Of a stretch of 21,135 nucleotides of DNA, positions 15,429 through 21,135 are shown piece after piece. The translations under genes and the position numbers were made by a program. The stretch spans positions 1-21,135 of the forward strand of contig DAJV01000139.1 of the NCBI GenBank assembly GCA_002496475.1, read 5' to 3'. The notes beneath the pieces are model-generated. The model saw only the letters and a program-made list of their open reading frames with translations. It searched no databases and was not told where the DNA came from. The stretch comes from Vulcanisaeta sp. UBA163. Lineage in GTDB: Archaea > Thermoproteota > Thermoprotei > Thermoproteales > Thermocladiaceae. Position 1 is the first letter of the stretch. Each line of letters begins with the position of its first letter.

Positions 15429-16860
15429 TGGCGGGCGTAGGTTCATAGATGCTGTGGAACCCATACTACGCCTCATGCCAACGGTCCCTAAACCAAAGGA
15501 AGCCCTTAGTATGGGTTCTAGGCTGTTCTGGACATTCCTCTCGATAACTGTTTACCTACTCATGTCTATAACGCCCCTCTACGGGCTTAGCCCAACCACG
15601 CCCTCTTTTTTCATGTCACCAGCCATAGCCTCAATACTGGGCATAACCTTTGGAACACTTGCCCAGTTGGGTATAACACCAATTGTAGTGGCTGGTATAA
15701 TACTTGAGATCCTTGTTTTTTCCGACATGATTAATGTGGATCTCGAGGACCCGGAGGATCAGGCAAAATTCAACGCATTACTTAAGTTATTGGCGATTGT
15801 CTTTGGTCTACTTGAGTCAATAGCCCTAGTTACAAGTGGTCAGTTAATCCCCATCAATGCACTTGGCGGTGCCTTAATTATTATTCAATTACTGGTAGCT
15901 ACCCTGATCATAATCCTCATGGACGACTTAATATCCAAGGGCTGGGGCTTGGGTAGCGGTATATCATTGTTTATCCTTGTTACGATAGTTAAGCAAATGT
16001 TTTCCATGACATTCTCACCCTTCATACTACCAGGTTCCACAATACCCTATGGCGCAATACCAGCCCTGGCAACAGCCATATACTATGCCATAGCCGGAAA
16101 ATTGAGTTACTTAATGACCATACTTTACCAGGTTAATTTTCCAAGTCTCACTGGCTTAATAGCGACAATAGCACTGGCATTAATAGTACTATACCTAGAG
16201 TTAATGGAGGTGTCAATACCGGTTGCCCTAGTTCAATATAGGGGCTATAGGTATTCAGTGCCATTGAAGCTCATGTACGTCTCAGTACTTCCCATAATAT
16301 TCACGGCATACACCGTTTACCTCATTGGTGAAGGCCTAACACTTATTTGGAGCGCGTATAACAAGGTCAATGCCAACCCCTTCCTTAATTGGCTGGCGTG
16401 TGCGCACTCCACAACCGTTGGTTTAATACCATGTCCAAACTCCCTGCTTTATTACTTCACTGTCGTGCCTAGGAATATCGACGCTGCCTACATAGTGGTG
16501 CATATAGTGATGTATGCCGTGTTATCAGTGGTCTTTGCAATGGTCTGGGTGAACCTTGCTGGACTTAGTGCTGAGGACCAGGCTAAGTATATAATTCAAG
16601 GCGGTATGCAAATACCTGGTTTTAGACCGAGTACTAGGGTGATCGCCAGGTTCCTTGATAGGTATGTAAGGATGCTAACAATAATAAGCGGCTTAATTGT
16701 TGGCGTCATAGCCGCCCTTGGTGACATAGCCGGCGTCTTCGGCGGTGGCATTGGATTAATACTTGTCGTGGAGATAATAATACAGTACTACTCACTGGCG
16801 ATGCAGGAGCAGTTGTTTGAGATTTACCCAGGGCTCAAGAGGCTCCTTGGTAAGGAATGA
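15421..16860 (+). CDS. secY: Preprotein translocase subunit SecY
   Basis: This is the channel subunit of the Sec translocon in the cytoplasmic membrane, receiving nascent chains from the SRP pathway. The 479 residues have about ten hydrophobic segments. Recognisable parts are the N-terminal amphipathic helix (FIDAVEPILRLMPTVPKPKE), TM1 with MSITPLYGL, the TM2 region with GTLAQLGITPIVVAGIILEI, the VDLEDPEDQAKFNALLKLLA loop, DLISKGWGLGSGISLFI, the VPLKLMYVSVLPIIF segment, and the cytoplasmic loop IQGGMQIPGFRPSTRVIARF, ending YPGLKRLLGKE. The length is normal for Crenarchaeota. It overlaps uL15 by eight bases and ends the spc-type gene block. No adenylate kinase gene follows, unlike in some archaea. 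Confidence 0.98.
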   Translation: MASGGRRFIDAVEPILRLMPTVPKPKEALSMGSRLFWTFLSITVYLLMSITPLYGLSPTTPSFFMSPAIASILGITFGTLAQLGITPIVVAGIILEILVFSDMINVDLEDPEDQAKFNALLKLLAIVFGLLESIALVTSGQLIPINALGGALIIIQLLVATLIIILMDDLISKGWGLGSGISLFILVTIVKQMFSMTFSPFILPGSTIPYGAIPALATAIYYAIAGKLSYLMTILYQVNFPSLTGLIATIALALIVLYLELMEVSIPVALVQYRGYRYSVPLKLMYVSVLPIIFTAYTVYLIGEGLTLIWSAYNKVNANPFLNWLACAHSTTVGLIPCPNSLLYYFTVVPRNIDAAYIVVHIVMYAVLSVVFAMVWVNLAGLSAEDQAKYIIQGGMQIPGFRPSTRVIARFLDRYVRMLTIISGLIVGVIAALGDIAGVFGGGIGLILVVEIIIQYYSLAMQEQLFEIYPGLKRLLGKE

Positions 16861-16971
16861 CCCCTGTCTTAAAGGATTGGGCTTCTACACTGGAGGTCTC
16901 ATGCGTTAACCCTCGGGTCACTCTTTGGGTGCTGGTTCGCTGACCTTTATTAAGTTCCTAAACGTGAAAAA

Positions 16972-16981
16972 GTTTATAAAT
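16972..16981 (+). promoter_or_regulatory. TATA box for the 44-residue gene
   Basis: GTTTATAAAT is centred 27 bases before GTG 17004. It is one of the best TATA matches in the window. Confidence 0.6.
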
Positions 16982-17003
16982 TAAGCCCGTACTTGTAGTT
17001 ACC

Positions 17004-17138
17004 GTGGGCGGTAAACAAAGGACTAGCCTATTCATAACAAGTGAGGAGGAGGAGAGGAGGATGGGTAGGGCAACTGCTGAGGCTGCACAGGGCAGTGCAC
17101 AGCAGGATAAACAGGGTAAGGGCGGAGGTAAGAGGTAA
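17004..17138 (+). CDS. Small charged protein (44 residues), unknown
   Basis: A short frame starts with GTG, runs MGGKQRTSLFITSEEEERRM then GRATAEAAQGSAQQD, and ends in a glycine/lysine tail (KGGGKR) at TAA 17136-17138. It is highly charged, with an acidic EEEE patch, a basic tail and few hydrophobic residues, so it is probably disordered or a ribosome- or nucleic acid-associated peptide. The MGGK start recalls archaeal eS25, but the body does not match, so I do not assign it. A strong TATA box lies 27 bases before the GTG, and the gene sits between SecY and the SPOUT/uL3 genes, both of which support it being real. Confidence 0.6.
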   Translation: MGGKQRTSLFITSEEEERRMGRATAEAAQGSAQQDKQGKGGGKR

Positions 17139-17164
17139 TTTGTTTTAAAGTCATTGGTGTTAAA

Positions 17165-18022
17165 ATGAGGGTTTCAAGGTTAAAACCAATTATTGACATT
17201 GCAATACCCAGTGACTTCCTTGCGGAGTCTCCTGACGACAAGGAGGCAGTGAGGAAGATTGGCTATGTTGGCAGGGGCGCAGCCATATTTCAAGTAAACA
17301 AGGTCATTGTATATAGGCATAAATTGGCTGGTGATAAGGATCGGGCTGTTTTCATAAGCAAGAATCTCCAGTACCTCTCGGCACCACCATACCTAAGGAA
17401 GGACTTGTTTAAGCTTGACAGAGACCTTAAGTATGCTGGTTTGTTGCCGCCATTAAAGGCACCCAACCACGCGCCTGAGGGTAAGCCGCAAAGGGGTGAG
17501 TATAGGGAGGGCATTGTTATTAGGTGGGATGGCTACTTTTCAATAATTAAGATCGGTGATGGCGTCTACGCTAAGGTACCAAGACCAATGCCATTGGGTA
17601 CTAGGGTTGTTGTTCAAATCGATGCGCCAACAACCAGGGATGACACGTATAGGGCGCACGTCATTCCGAGGGATCGCCTAAACATTTATTGGGGTTTTTA
17701 CTCAGAGATCGTGGATCTGAATGGGTTATTTAATGGATATGACTACGTGATATTAACGGGTAAGGAGGGTATGAACATTAAGGATGCCATGGATAATCTA
17801 AGAAGTCTCGTAGGTAGGGATAGGGTTATCGTGGTCTTTGGTTCTCCGTATCACGGTGTTGACGAGATCCTCAGGGCCGAGGGCATGGAGGATGCTTTGA
17901 AAAGATATTCATTTATTAATTTCATACCTGGACAGGGTGTCGAGACCGTTAGAACCGAGGAAGCCGTTATTGCCGTCCTATCTATACTAAACATTATTAG
18001 GTACCTGCACGGCTCACTTTAG
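17165..18022 (+). CDS. SPOUT-class RNA methyltransferase (COG2106/DUF171)
   Basis: The 285-residue protein belongs to the archaeal/eukaryotic COG2106 family related to human SPOUT1 (C9orf114), a putative RNA uridine N3-methyltransferase. The N-terminal α/β half has YLRKDLFKLDRDLKYAGLLP (76-95) and APNHAP (99-104). An inserted OB-like domain covers about 113-170 (EGIVIRWDGYFSIIKIGDGV, GTRVVVQIDAP). The C-terminal trefoil knot shows VVFGSPYHGVDEIL (223-236) and the S-adenosylmethionine-binding NFIPGQGVETVRTEEA (252-267). The length is usual. It lies just before uL3, the common archaeal arrangement, which supports a ribosome-linked role. It starts 26 bases after the 44-residue gene and may be cotranscribed with it. 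Confidence 0.92.
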   Translation: MRVSRLKPIIDIAIPSDFLAESPDDKEAVRKIGYVGRGAAIFQVNKVIVYRHKLAGDKDRAVFISKNLQYLSAPPYLRKDLFKLDRDLKYAGLLPPLKAPNHAPEGKPQRGEYREGIVIRWDGYFSIIKIGDGVYAKVPRPMPLGTRVVVQIDAPTTRDDTYRAHVIPRDRLNIYWGFYSEIVDLNGLFNGYDYVILTGKEGMNIKDAMDNLRSLVGRDRVIVVFGSPYHGVDEILRAEGMEDALKRYSFINFIPGQGVETVRTEEAVIAVLSILNIIRYLHGSL

Positions 18023-18411
18023 TAACGGGAAAATACCCCTCCTTAGCTTTGTGCCAAGGCCGACGAACTACCAATGGTTGATAATAAGTTTAGTGAGGAA
18101 TTGACAAAATAAATGATAAGCCCCGTCCTTCCTAGGGGCGGTACTAGGTTTTTAATTGCCTCAGGTAAAATATTCAATAAAACAATTCCCTTATGGGAAT
18201 ACCCACCGAGGCTTGGTGCATTATCCTCCAAAATCAAGCAGAATGGGGCGGGTAACATTCACCAGTAGTGAGGCAATGAGGGTGAAGGCGGTAAATCACA
18301 AACCAATGAATCAACGCAGCCCACGCTAGCTATTCAGAAAGGAGGGAGGTCAGTGGGTCGGGAAGGAAACTAATAATTTTTAAATAGGGTTGTGGTTACG
18401 TAGGTTGAACT
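18023..18411. other. Hairpin-rich intergenic stretch between SPOUT gene and uL3
   Basis: About 389 bases without a supported gene. Three small stem-loops occur in 100 bases: GCCCC/GGGGC (18120-18139), ATTCCC-TTAT-GGGAAT (18185-18200) and CACC/GGTG (18204-18218). A minus-strand frame of 71 codons (18043-18258) covers them but resembles no family. A TATA box for uL3 lies at the end. The stem-loops could be a transcription end, a small RNA or the relic of a small mobile element. Confidence 0.5.
18376..18385 (+). promoter_or_regulatory. TATA box for uL3
   Basis: ATTTTTAAAT is centred about 31 bases before ATG 18412. Confidence 0.5.
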
Positions 18412-19440
18412 ATGGGTTTAAAGATTCATAGGCCTAAGCGTGGATCCATGGCGTACTATCCAAGGAAGCGCGCCGAGTCCCTAGTGGCTAAGTTTAATGC
18501 ATGGCCTGATCCGCGTGTGGGTAAGCCAATGTTGCTTGGGTTTGCGGCCTATAAGGCTGGCATGGCGCATGTTGTTATGATAGACGATAGGCCGACAAGC
18601 CCATTCTATGGCAAGGAGGTTATTAGACCAGTAACTATACTGGATGCACCGCCGATTAAGGTGATAGCCTTTAGGGTGTATACCTATGATCCCTGGAAGA
18701 ACCTGAAGCTAAGCCTTGGCGAGGTCTGGGTTCCAGACATACCCAAGGATATTGCCAGGAAAATATCAACACTACCTGAGAAATTCAACAAGGAGGAAAT
18801 GATGAAGAAGATACTTGATAATGTGGATGTTATTATGGAAATCAGGGCACTTGTTATGACACAACCAAGGCTCAGTGGCATCAGTAAGAAAACCCCTGAG
18901 CTCCTGGAAATACCCATTGGCGGGGTTGATGATGTTAATCAATTAATTAAGTACGTAAACTCTGTGCTCGGTAAGGACATTAATGTGACTGATGTGTTCA
19001 GTGAGGGTCAGTATGTGGATGTGGCGGCGATAACCAAGGGTAAGGGTTGGCAGGGTGTAGTCAAGAGGTTCAATGTAAAGATACTACCCAAGTGGCACAA
19101 GCATAGGAAGGGTTATAGGAGGATTGGTGCCATTGGACCGCAGAACCCGGCGCTAACCTTCACAACACCAAGGCCAGGTCAAATGGGGCTTCACAAGAGG
19201 ACTGAGTATAACAAAAGGATACTCAAGATAGGCCTTAATGGTGCTGAGGTGACGCCAAGCTCGGGCTTTCCACACTATGGCATTATTAAGGGATCATACA
19301 TCGTCCTCGATGGTACGGTACCCGGTGTTGTTAAGAGATTAGTAACGCTTAGATTCCCAGTGAGACCAAGGCCGCAGACCTACCCAACCGGTAAGATTCA
19401 AATAGTTTGGTTATCAACACAGCAGTTGCAGGGTGCATGA
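18412..19440 (+). CDS. rpl3: 50S ribosomal protein uL3
   Basis: This large-subunit protein lies near the peptidyl transferase centre. The 342 residues start MGLKIHRPKRGSMAYYPRKR, typical of archaeal uL3, with GFAAYKAGMAHVVMIDDRP, the EGQYVDVAAITKGKGWQGVV core, KRFNVKILPKWHKHRKGYRR and a C-terminal KGSYIVLDGTVPGVVKR. The length is typical. It heads a tight uL3-uL4-uL23 cluster with its own TATA box; the ATGA at its stop overlaps the uL4 start. Confidence 0.97.
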   Translation: MGLKIHRPKRGSMAYYPRKRAESLVAKFNAWPDPRVGKPMLLGFAAYKAGMAHVVMIDDRPTSPFYGKEVIRPVTILDAPPIKVIAFRVYTYDPWKNLKLSLGEVWVPDIPKDIARKISTLPEKFNKEEMMKKILDNVDVIMEIRALVMTQPRLSGISKKTPELLEIPIGGVDDVNQLIKYVNSVLGKDINVTDVFSEGQYVDVAAITKGKGWQGVVKRFNVKILPKWHKHRKGYRRIGAIGPQNPALTFTTPRPGQMGLHKRTEYNKRILKIGLNGAEVTPSSGFPHYGIIKGSYIVLDGTVPGVVKRLVTLRFPVRPRPQTYPTGKIQIVWLSTQQLQGA

Positions 19441-20273
19441 GCATGGTGTCCCTAGACTTATCACCACTGATAAGGCCAGCTCATACGGTGCCGACTACCG
19501 TGAAGGTGTTTGACCTGGGCGGCAGTACCGTTGGTGATGTAACACTGCCACCACAATTCCTCGAACCAATAAGGCTTGACTTAATACTAAGGGCTTACCT
19601 CAGTGCGTTAACAGCAAGGCTTCAACCTAAGGGTACTGACCCAATGGCTGGTAATAGAACTACAGCGGTGAGTTTCGGTATAGGGCTCGGTATTGCCAGG
19701 GTTCCCAGGGTCAAGGGTAGTCTTTGGCCGACTGCAAGGATAGCACCAAACGTTGTCAAGGGTAGAAGAGCCCACCCGCCTAAGGCCGAGAAGATCCTAC
19801 ATGAGAGAATCAATAAGAGGGAGCGTAGAAAAGCCATTAGGTCCGCCATAGCATCAACTGCAATAAAGGATTTAGTGACTACTAGGGGTCACGTGATTAA
19901 TAAGGTTCCGCAGATACCTTTAGTGGTTAGTGATGACATTGGAAGAATAGGTGTAATGGCAGACCTCAAGAGGGCCCTCATAACGTTGGGGCTTTGGGAT
20001 GACATTGAGAGGGTTGCGGAAAGGATTAGGGTCAGGTCCGGCAAGGGTAAGATGAGAGGCAGAAGATATAAGGAGGGTAAGAGCGTACTCATCATTGTAC
20101 CCTCCACAGACTCACCAGTGATTAGAGTTGCAAGGAATTTACCAGGTGTTGATGTTGTCCCAGTGAGGAATCTCAGCGTACTGTACCTAGCGCCTGGTGG
20201 TGTTCCTGGTAGGTTAACACTATGGACCATAGGCGCAATTGAGGAATTGAGAAAGGGATTATTCATGAGGTGA
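19437..20273 (+). CDS. rpl4: 50S ribosomal protein uL4
   Basis: The protein has 278 residues from ATG 19437. I chose this start because it overlaps the uL3 stop as ATGA; the open frame extends upstream but only inside uL3. Family marks are FDLGGSTVGDVTLP, the rRNA-contacting loop with the P-rich ARVPRVKGSLWPTARIAP and VKGRRAHPPKAEK, the KINKRERRKAIRSAIASTA-like helix, and a C-terminal VVPVRNLSVLYLAPGGVPGR. The archaeal loop lines the peptide exit tunnel with uL22. It is followed at once by uL23. Confidence 0.96.
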   Translation: MSMVSLDLSPLIRPAHTVPTTVKVFDLGGSTVGDVTLPPQFLEPIRLDLILRAYLSALTARLQPKGTDPMAGNRTTAVSFGIGLGIARVPRVKGSLWPTARIAPNVVKGRRAHPPKAEKILHERINKRERRKAIRSAIASTAIKDLVTTRGHVINKVPQIPLVVSDDIGRIGVMADLKRALITLGLWDDIERVAERIRVRSGKGKMRGRRYKEGKSVLIIVPSTDSPVIRVARNLPGVDVVPVRNLSVLYLAPGGVPGRLTLWTIGAIEELRKGLFMR

Positions 20274-20524
20274 TGAGTGTGATAGTGAGGTTCGTATTAA
20301 CAGAGAAGAGCCTTAGGCTTGCTGAGAGGGAGAATAAGATCACAATAATTGTACCCAGGGACACCACTAAGAAGGAAATCAGGGATTATGTTGAGAAGAC
20401 CTATGGTGTAAAGGTCGAAGATGTGAACACGCTAATAACAATGACTGGCGAGAAGAAGGCATATGTGAAGCTGGCGCCTGAGAACAACGCCTACGACTTA
20501 CTTGGACGATTAGGCCTAGTGTGA
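20273..20524 (+). CDS. rpl23: 50S ribosomal protein uL23
   Basis: The 83-residue protein at the tunnel exit provides a docking site for SRP and the translocon. Motifs are FVLTEKSLRLAERENKI, VPRDTTKKEIRDYVEKTYGV and KVEDVNTLITMTGEKKAYVK, a normal short archaeal uL23 lacking bacterial extensions. I take ATG 20273, which shares its A with the uL4 TGA; GTG 20270 is also open. No uL2 gene follows, unlike the canonical archaeal S10 order, so the cluster ends here. Confidence 0.96.
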   Translation: MSVIVRFVLTEKSLRLAERENKITIIVPRDTTKKEIRDYVEKTYGVKVEDVNTLITMTGEKKAYVKLAPENNAYDLLGRLGLV

Positions 20525-20725
20525 TCCACCTCGCCCTTAAGGGGCACGGCTTCCTACTTCATTACCCCCAATTTAAAGGTAAAGGCTTTTGCATTATAAT
20601 TCATAAAATAAGTACAATTTATTCCAGGGTTTCTCATTATAATTAAGTACGTGTTTCCCCAAGTATATTCAATTTAGGGTGTGTATAATCATGCCCGAGA
20701 ATTCCACTGAAAGGAGGGACTGAGG
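20525..20725. other. Intergenic stretch after uL23
   Basis: About 200 bases with no supported gene. A short stem (GCCC/GGGC around CTTAAG, 20533-20545) lies just after the uL23 stop and could mark the transcript end; the rest is A/T-rich without clear structure. Confidence 0.4.
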
Positions 20726-20787
20726 GATTGTCAGTACGTGGGTTCCTCTTCATCTATCAGCACTTAAGTCCTTGCATCATCTATTGC
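20726..20787 (-). ncRNA. Candidate C/D box sRNA (minus strand)
   Basis: Read on the minus strand, this stretch has box C (AGATGA 20782-20777, with TGATGC overlapping at 20779-20774), box D' CTGA (20760-20757), box C' AGATGA (20755-20750) and box D CTGA (20734-20731). Spacers are 16 and 15 nt. Both C boxes read ATAGATGA, a variant of RUGAUGA that keeps the GAUGA core needed for the kink-turn. A minus-strand A/T box (20802-20813) lies about 25 bases before the expected 5' end. Such RNAs guide fibrillarin to 2'-O-methylate rRNA or tRNA. I do not recognise the targets of either guide. Confidence 0.6.
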
Positions 20788-20801
20788 ATGAGTAATTACA
20801 T

Positions 20802-20813
20802 GGTTAAAAGTAT
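20802..20813 (-). promoter_or_regulatory. A/T box before minus-strand sRNA
   Basis: GGTTAAAAGTAT (ATACTTTTAACC on the minus strand) is centred about 25 bases before the sRNA 5' end. It could also act on the plus strand for the short frame at 20841. Confidence 0.4.
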
Positions 20814-20840
20814 TTGTGGTTCATCGGTTCACGGTGGCTA

Positions 20841-20918
20841 ATGCCCTTCGGTGAAGGGTTATTCTTTGCAAATAAGGATGGGAATTACATATTGTCGTTT
20901 CCAACCAGGCATTACTAG
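20841..20918 (+). other. Short open frame with stem-loop, uncertain
   Basis: A 25-codon frame starts ATG CCC TTC and ends TAG at 20918 (MPFGEGLFFANKDGNYILSF...). An A/T box lies about 34 bases upstream. The same DNA forms a 6-bp stem (CCCTTC-GGT-GAAGGG, 20843-20857) and an A/T-rich stem after it, so it could be a small RNA instead. Not enough to choose. Confidence 0.25.
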
Positions 20919-20962
20919 TGATGAGGAGAGCGTGACTGGATTACTCCGTAGTTGGGCGAAAA

Positions 20963-20973
20963 GTTATTTAAAT
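20963..20973 (+). promoter_or_regulatory. TATA box before plus-strand sRNA
   Basis: GTTATTTAAAT is centred about 22-25 bases before the expected sRNA 5' end near 20989. Confidence 0.5.
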
Positions 20974-20988
20974 ACGTGCGTGGATTAT

Positions 20989-21050
20989 ATAAATGATGAG
21001 GATGCTTCACCTCACTGATTTGATGAAGAATCCTTTAAGTACTGAAGGCT
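20989..21050 (+). ncRNA. C/D box sRNA with predicted 16S rRNA target
   Basis: Box C is TGATGA (20994-20999), box D' CTGA (21015-21018), box C' TGATGA (21021-21026) and box D CTGA (21042-21045), all consensus; spacers are 15 and 15 nt. The guide next to box D, TCCTTTAAGT (21031-21040), is the exact complement of ACTTAAAGGA, the universally conserved 16S rRNA segment at E. coli positions 909-918. By the box D plus five rule the methylated base would be U912. The D' guide target is not recognised. A TATA box precedes it. A 27-codon frame starts in box C but is a less likely explanation. Confidence 0.75.
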
Positions 21051-21135
21051 TTGGGGTTTCATTAATTACTGTTTAGTCAGGGAGGTAAATAGTGATAATG
21101 ACGCTGAACGACAACCTCCAGCCCTTTGGGGCGGG
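21051..21135. other. Window end, unassigned
   Basis: An open frame from GTG 21092 runs off the window (MIMTLNDNLQPFGAG). GGAGGT (21081-21086) can pair with ACCTCC (21113-21118), and the last bases hold a CCC/GGG stem (CCCTTTGGGG). Too little remains to name anything. Confidence 0.3.

Noticed and set aside
18043..18258. Minus-strand frame of 71 codons as a transposase tail
   Set aside because: It has no recognisable transposase motif or start signal; similarity to the frame at the window end (DN-x-x-P-x-G) is too short to count.
20911..20945. Third C/D box RNA starting at GTGATGA 20919
   Set aside because: The following box reads CTGG instead of CTGA, and no C'/D pair follows.

Overview
The window looks like chromosomal DNA of a thermophilic crenarchaeon, most likely Thermoproteales and perhaps Vulcanisaeta- or Caldivirga-like. 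The evidence is archaeal-only core genes (TFB, clamp-loader small subunit, eL13, crenarchaeal-type uS5/uL30/uL15/SecY, a COG2106 SPOUT protein before uL3), moderate GC, and start codons placed about 25-28 bases after A/T-rich TATA boxes, as expected for leaderless mRNAs. The genus is inference.

Layout. 1-4850: the 3' part of the replication factor C small subunit, TFB, a HIT-family protein with a degenerate catalytic motif, two small membrane proteins, ribosomal protein eL13, a convergent HAD-fold protein lacking the usual nucleophile, and a UPF0201 protein. 4846-8805: PRPP synthase, a TadC/FlaJ-like pilus membrane protein, a 57-residue cysteine-rich zinc protein with an unknown partner gene, and a COG1839 'adenosine-specific kinase'. 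A 48-bp piece of the zinc-protein gene is repeated perfectly, in inverted orientation, starting on the last base of the kinase stop codon. 8806-10895: two unknown genes on the minus strand and the SRP (7S) RNA gene. 10896-13325: a minus-strand pilus-type cluster (secretion ATPase and two small pilin-like proteins). 13589-20524: a translation/secretion block (uS5, uL30, uL15, SecY, a 44-residue charged protein, a SPOUT RNA methyltransferase, uL3, uL4, uL23). 20525-21135: no large gene, but two candidate C/D box sRNAs on opposite strands; one has a 10-nt match to a conserved 16S rRNA segment.

How it fits together. Most genes serve replication, transcription, ribosome assembly and protein export. 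SecY and SRP RNA belong to the same export route. The ATPase, pilin-like proteins and TadC-like protein could form one type IV pilus-like machine although they sit in two places. The most unusual items are the 48-bp inverted copy, which would place a perfect antisense to the zinc-protein mRNA in the 3' end of the kinase transcript, the two sRNAs, and two enzyme-family members (HIT, HAD) whose catalytic motifs are altered.
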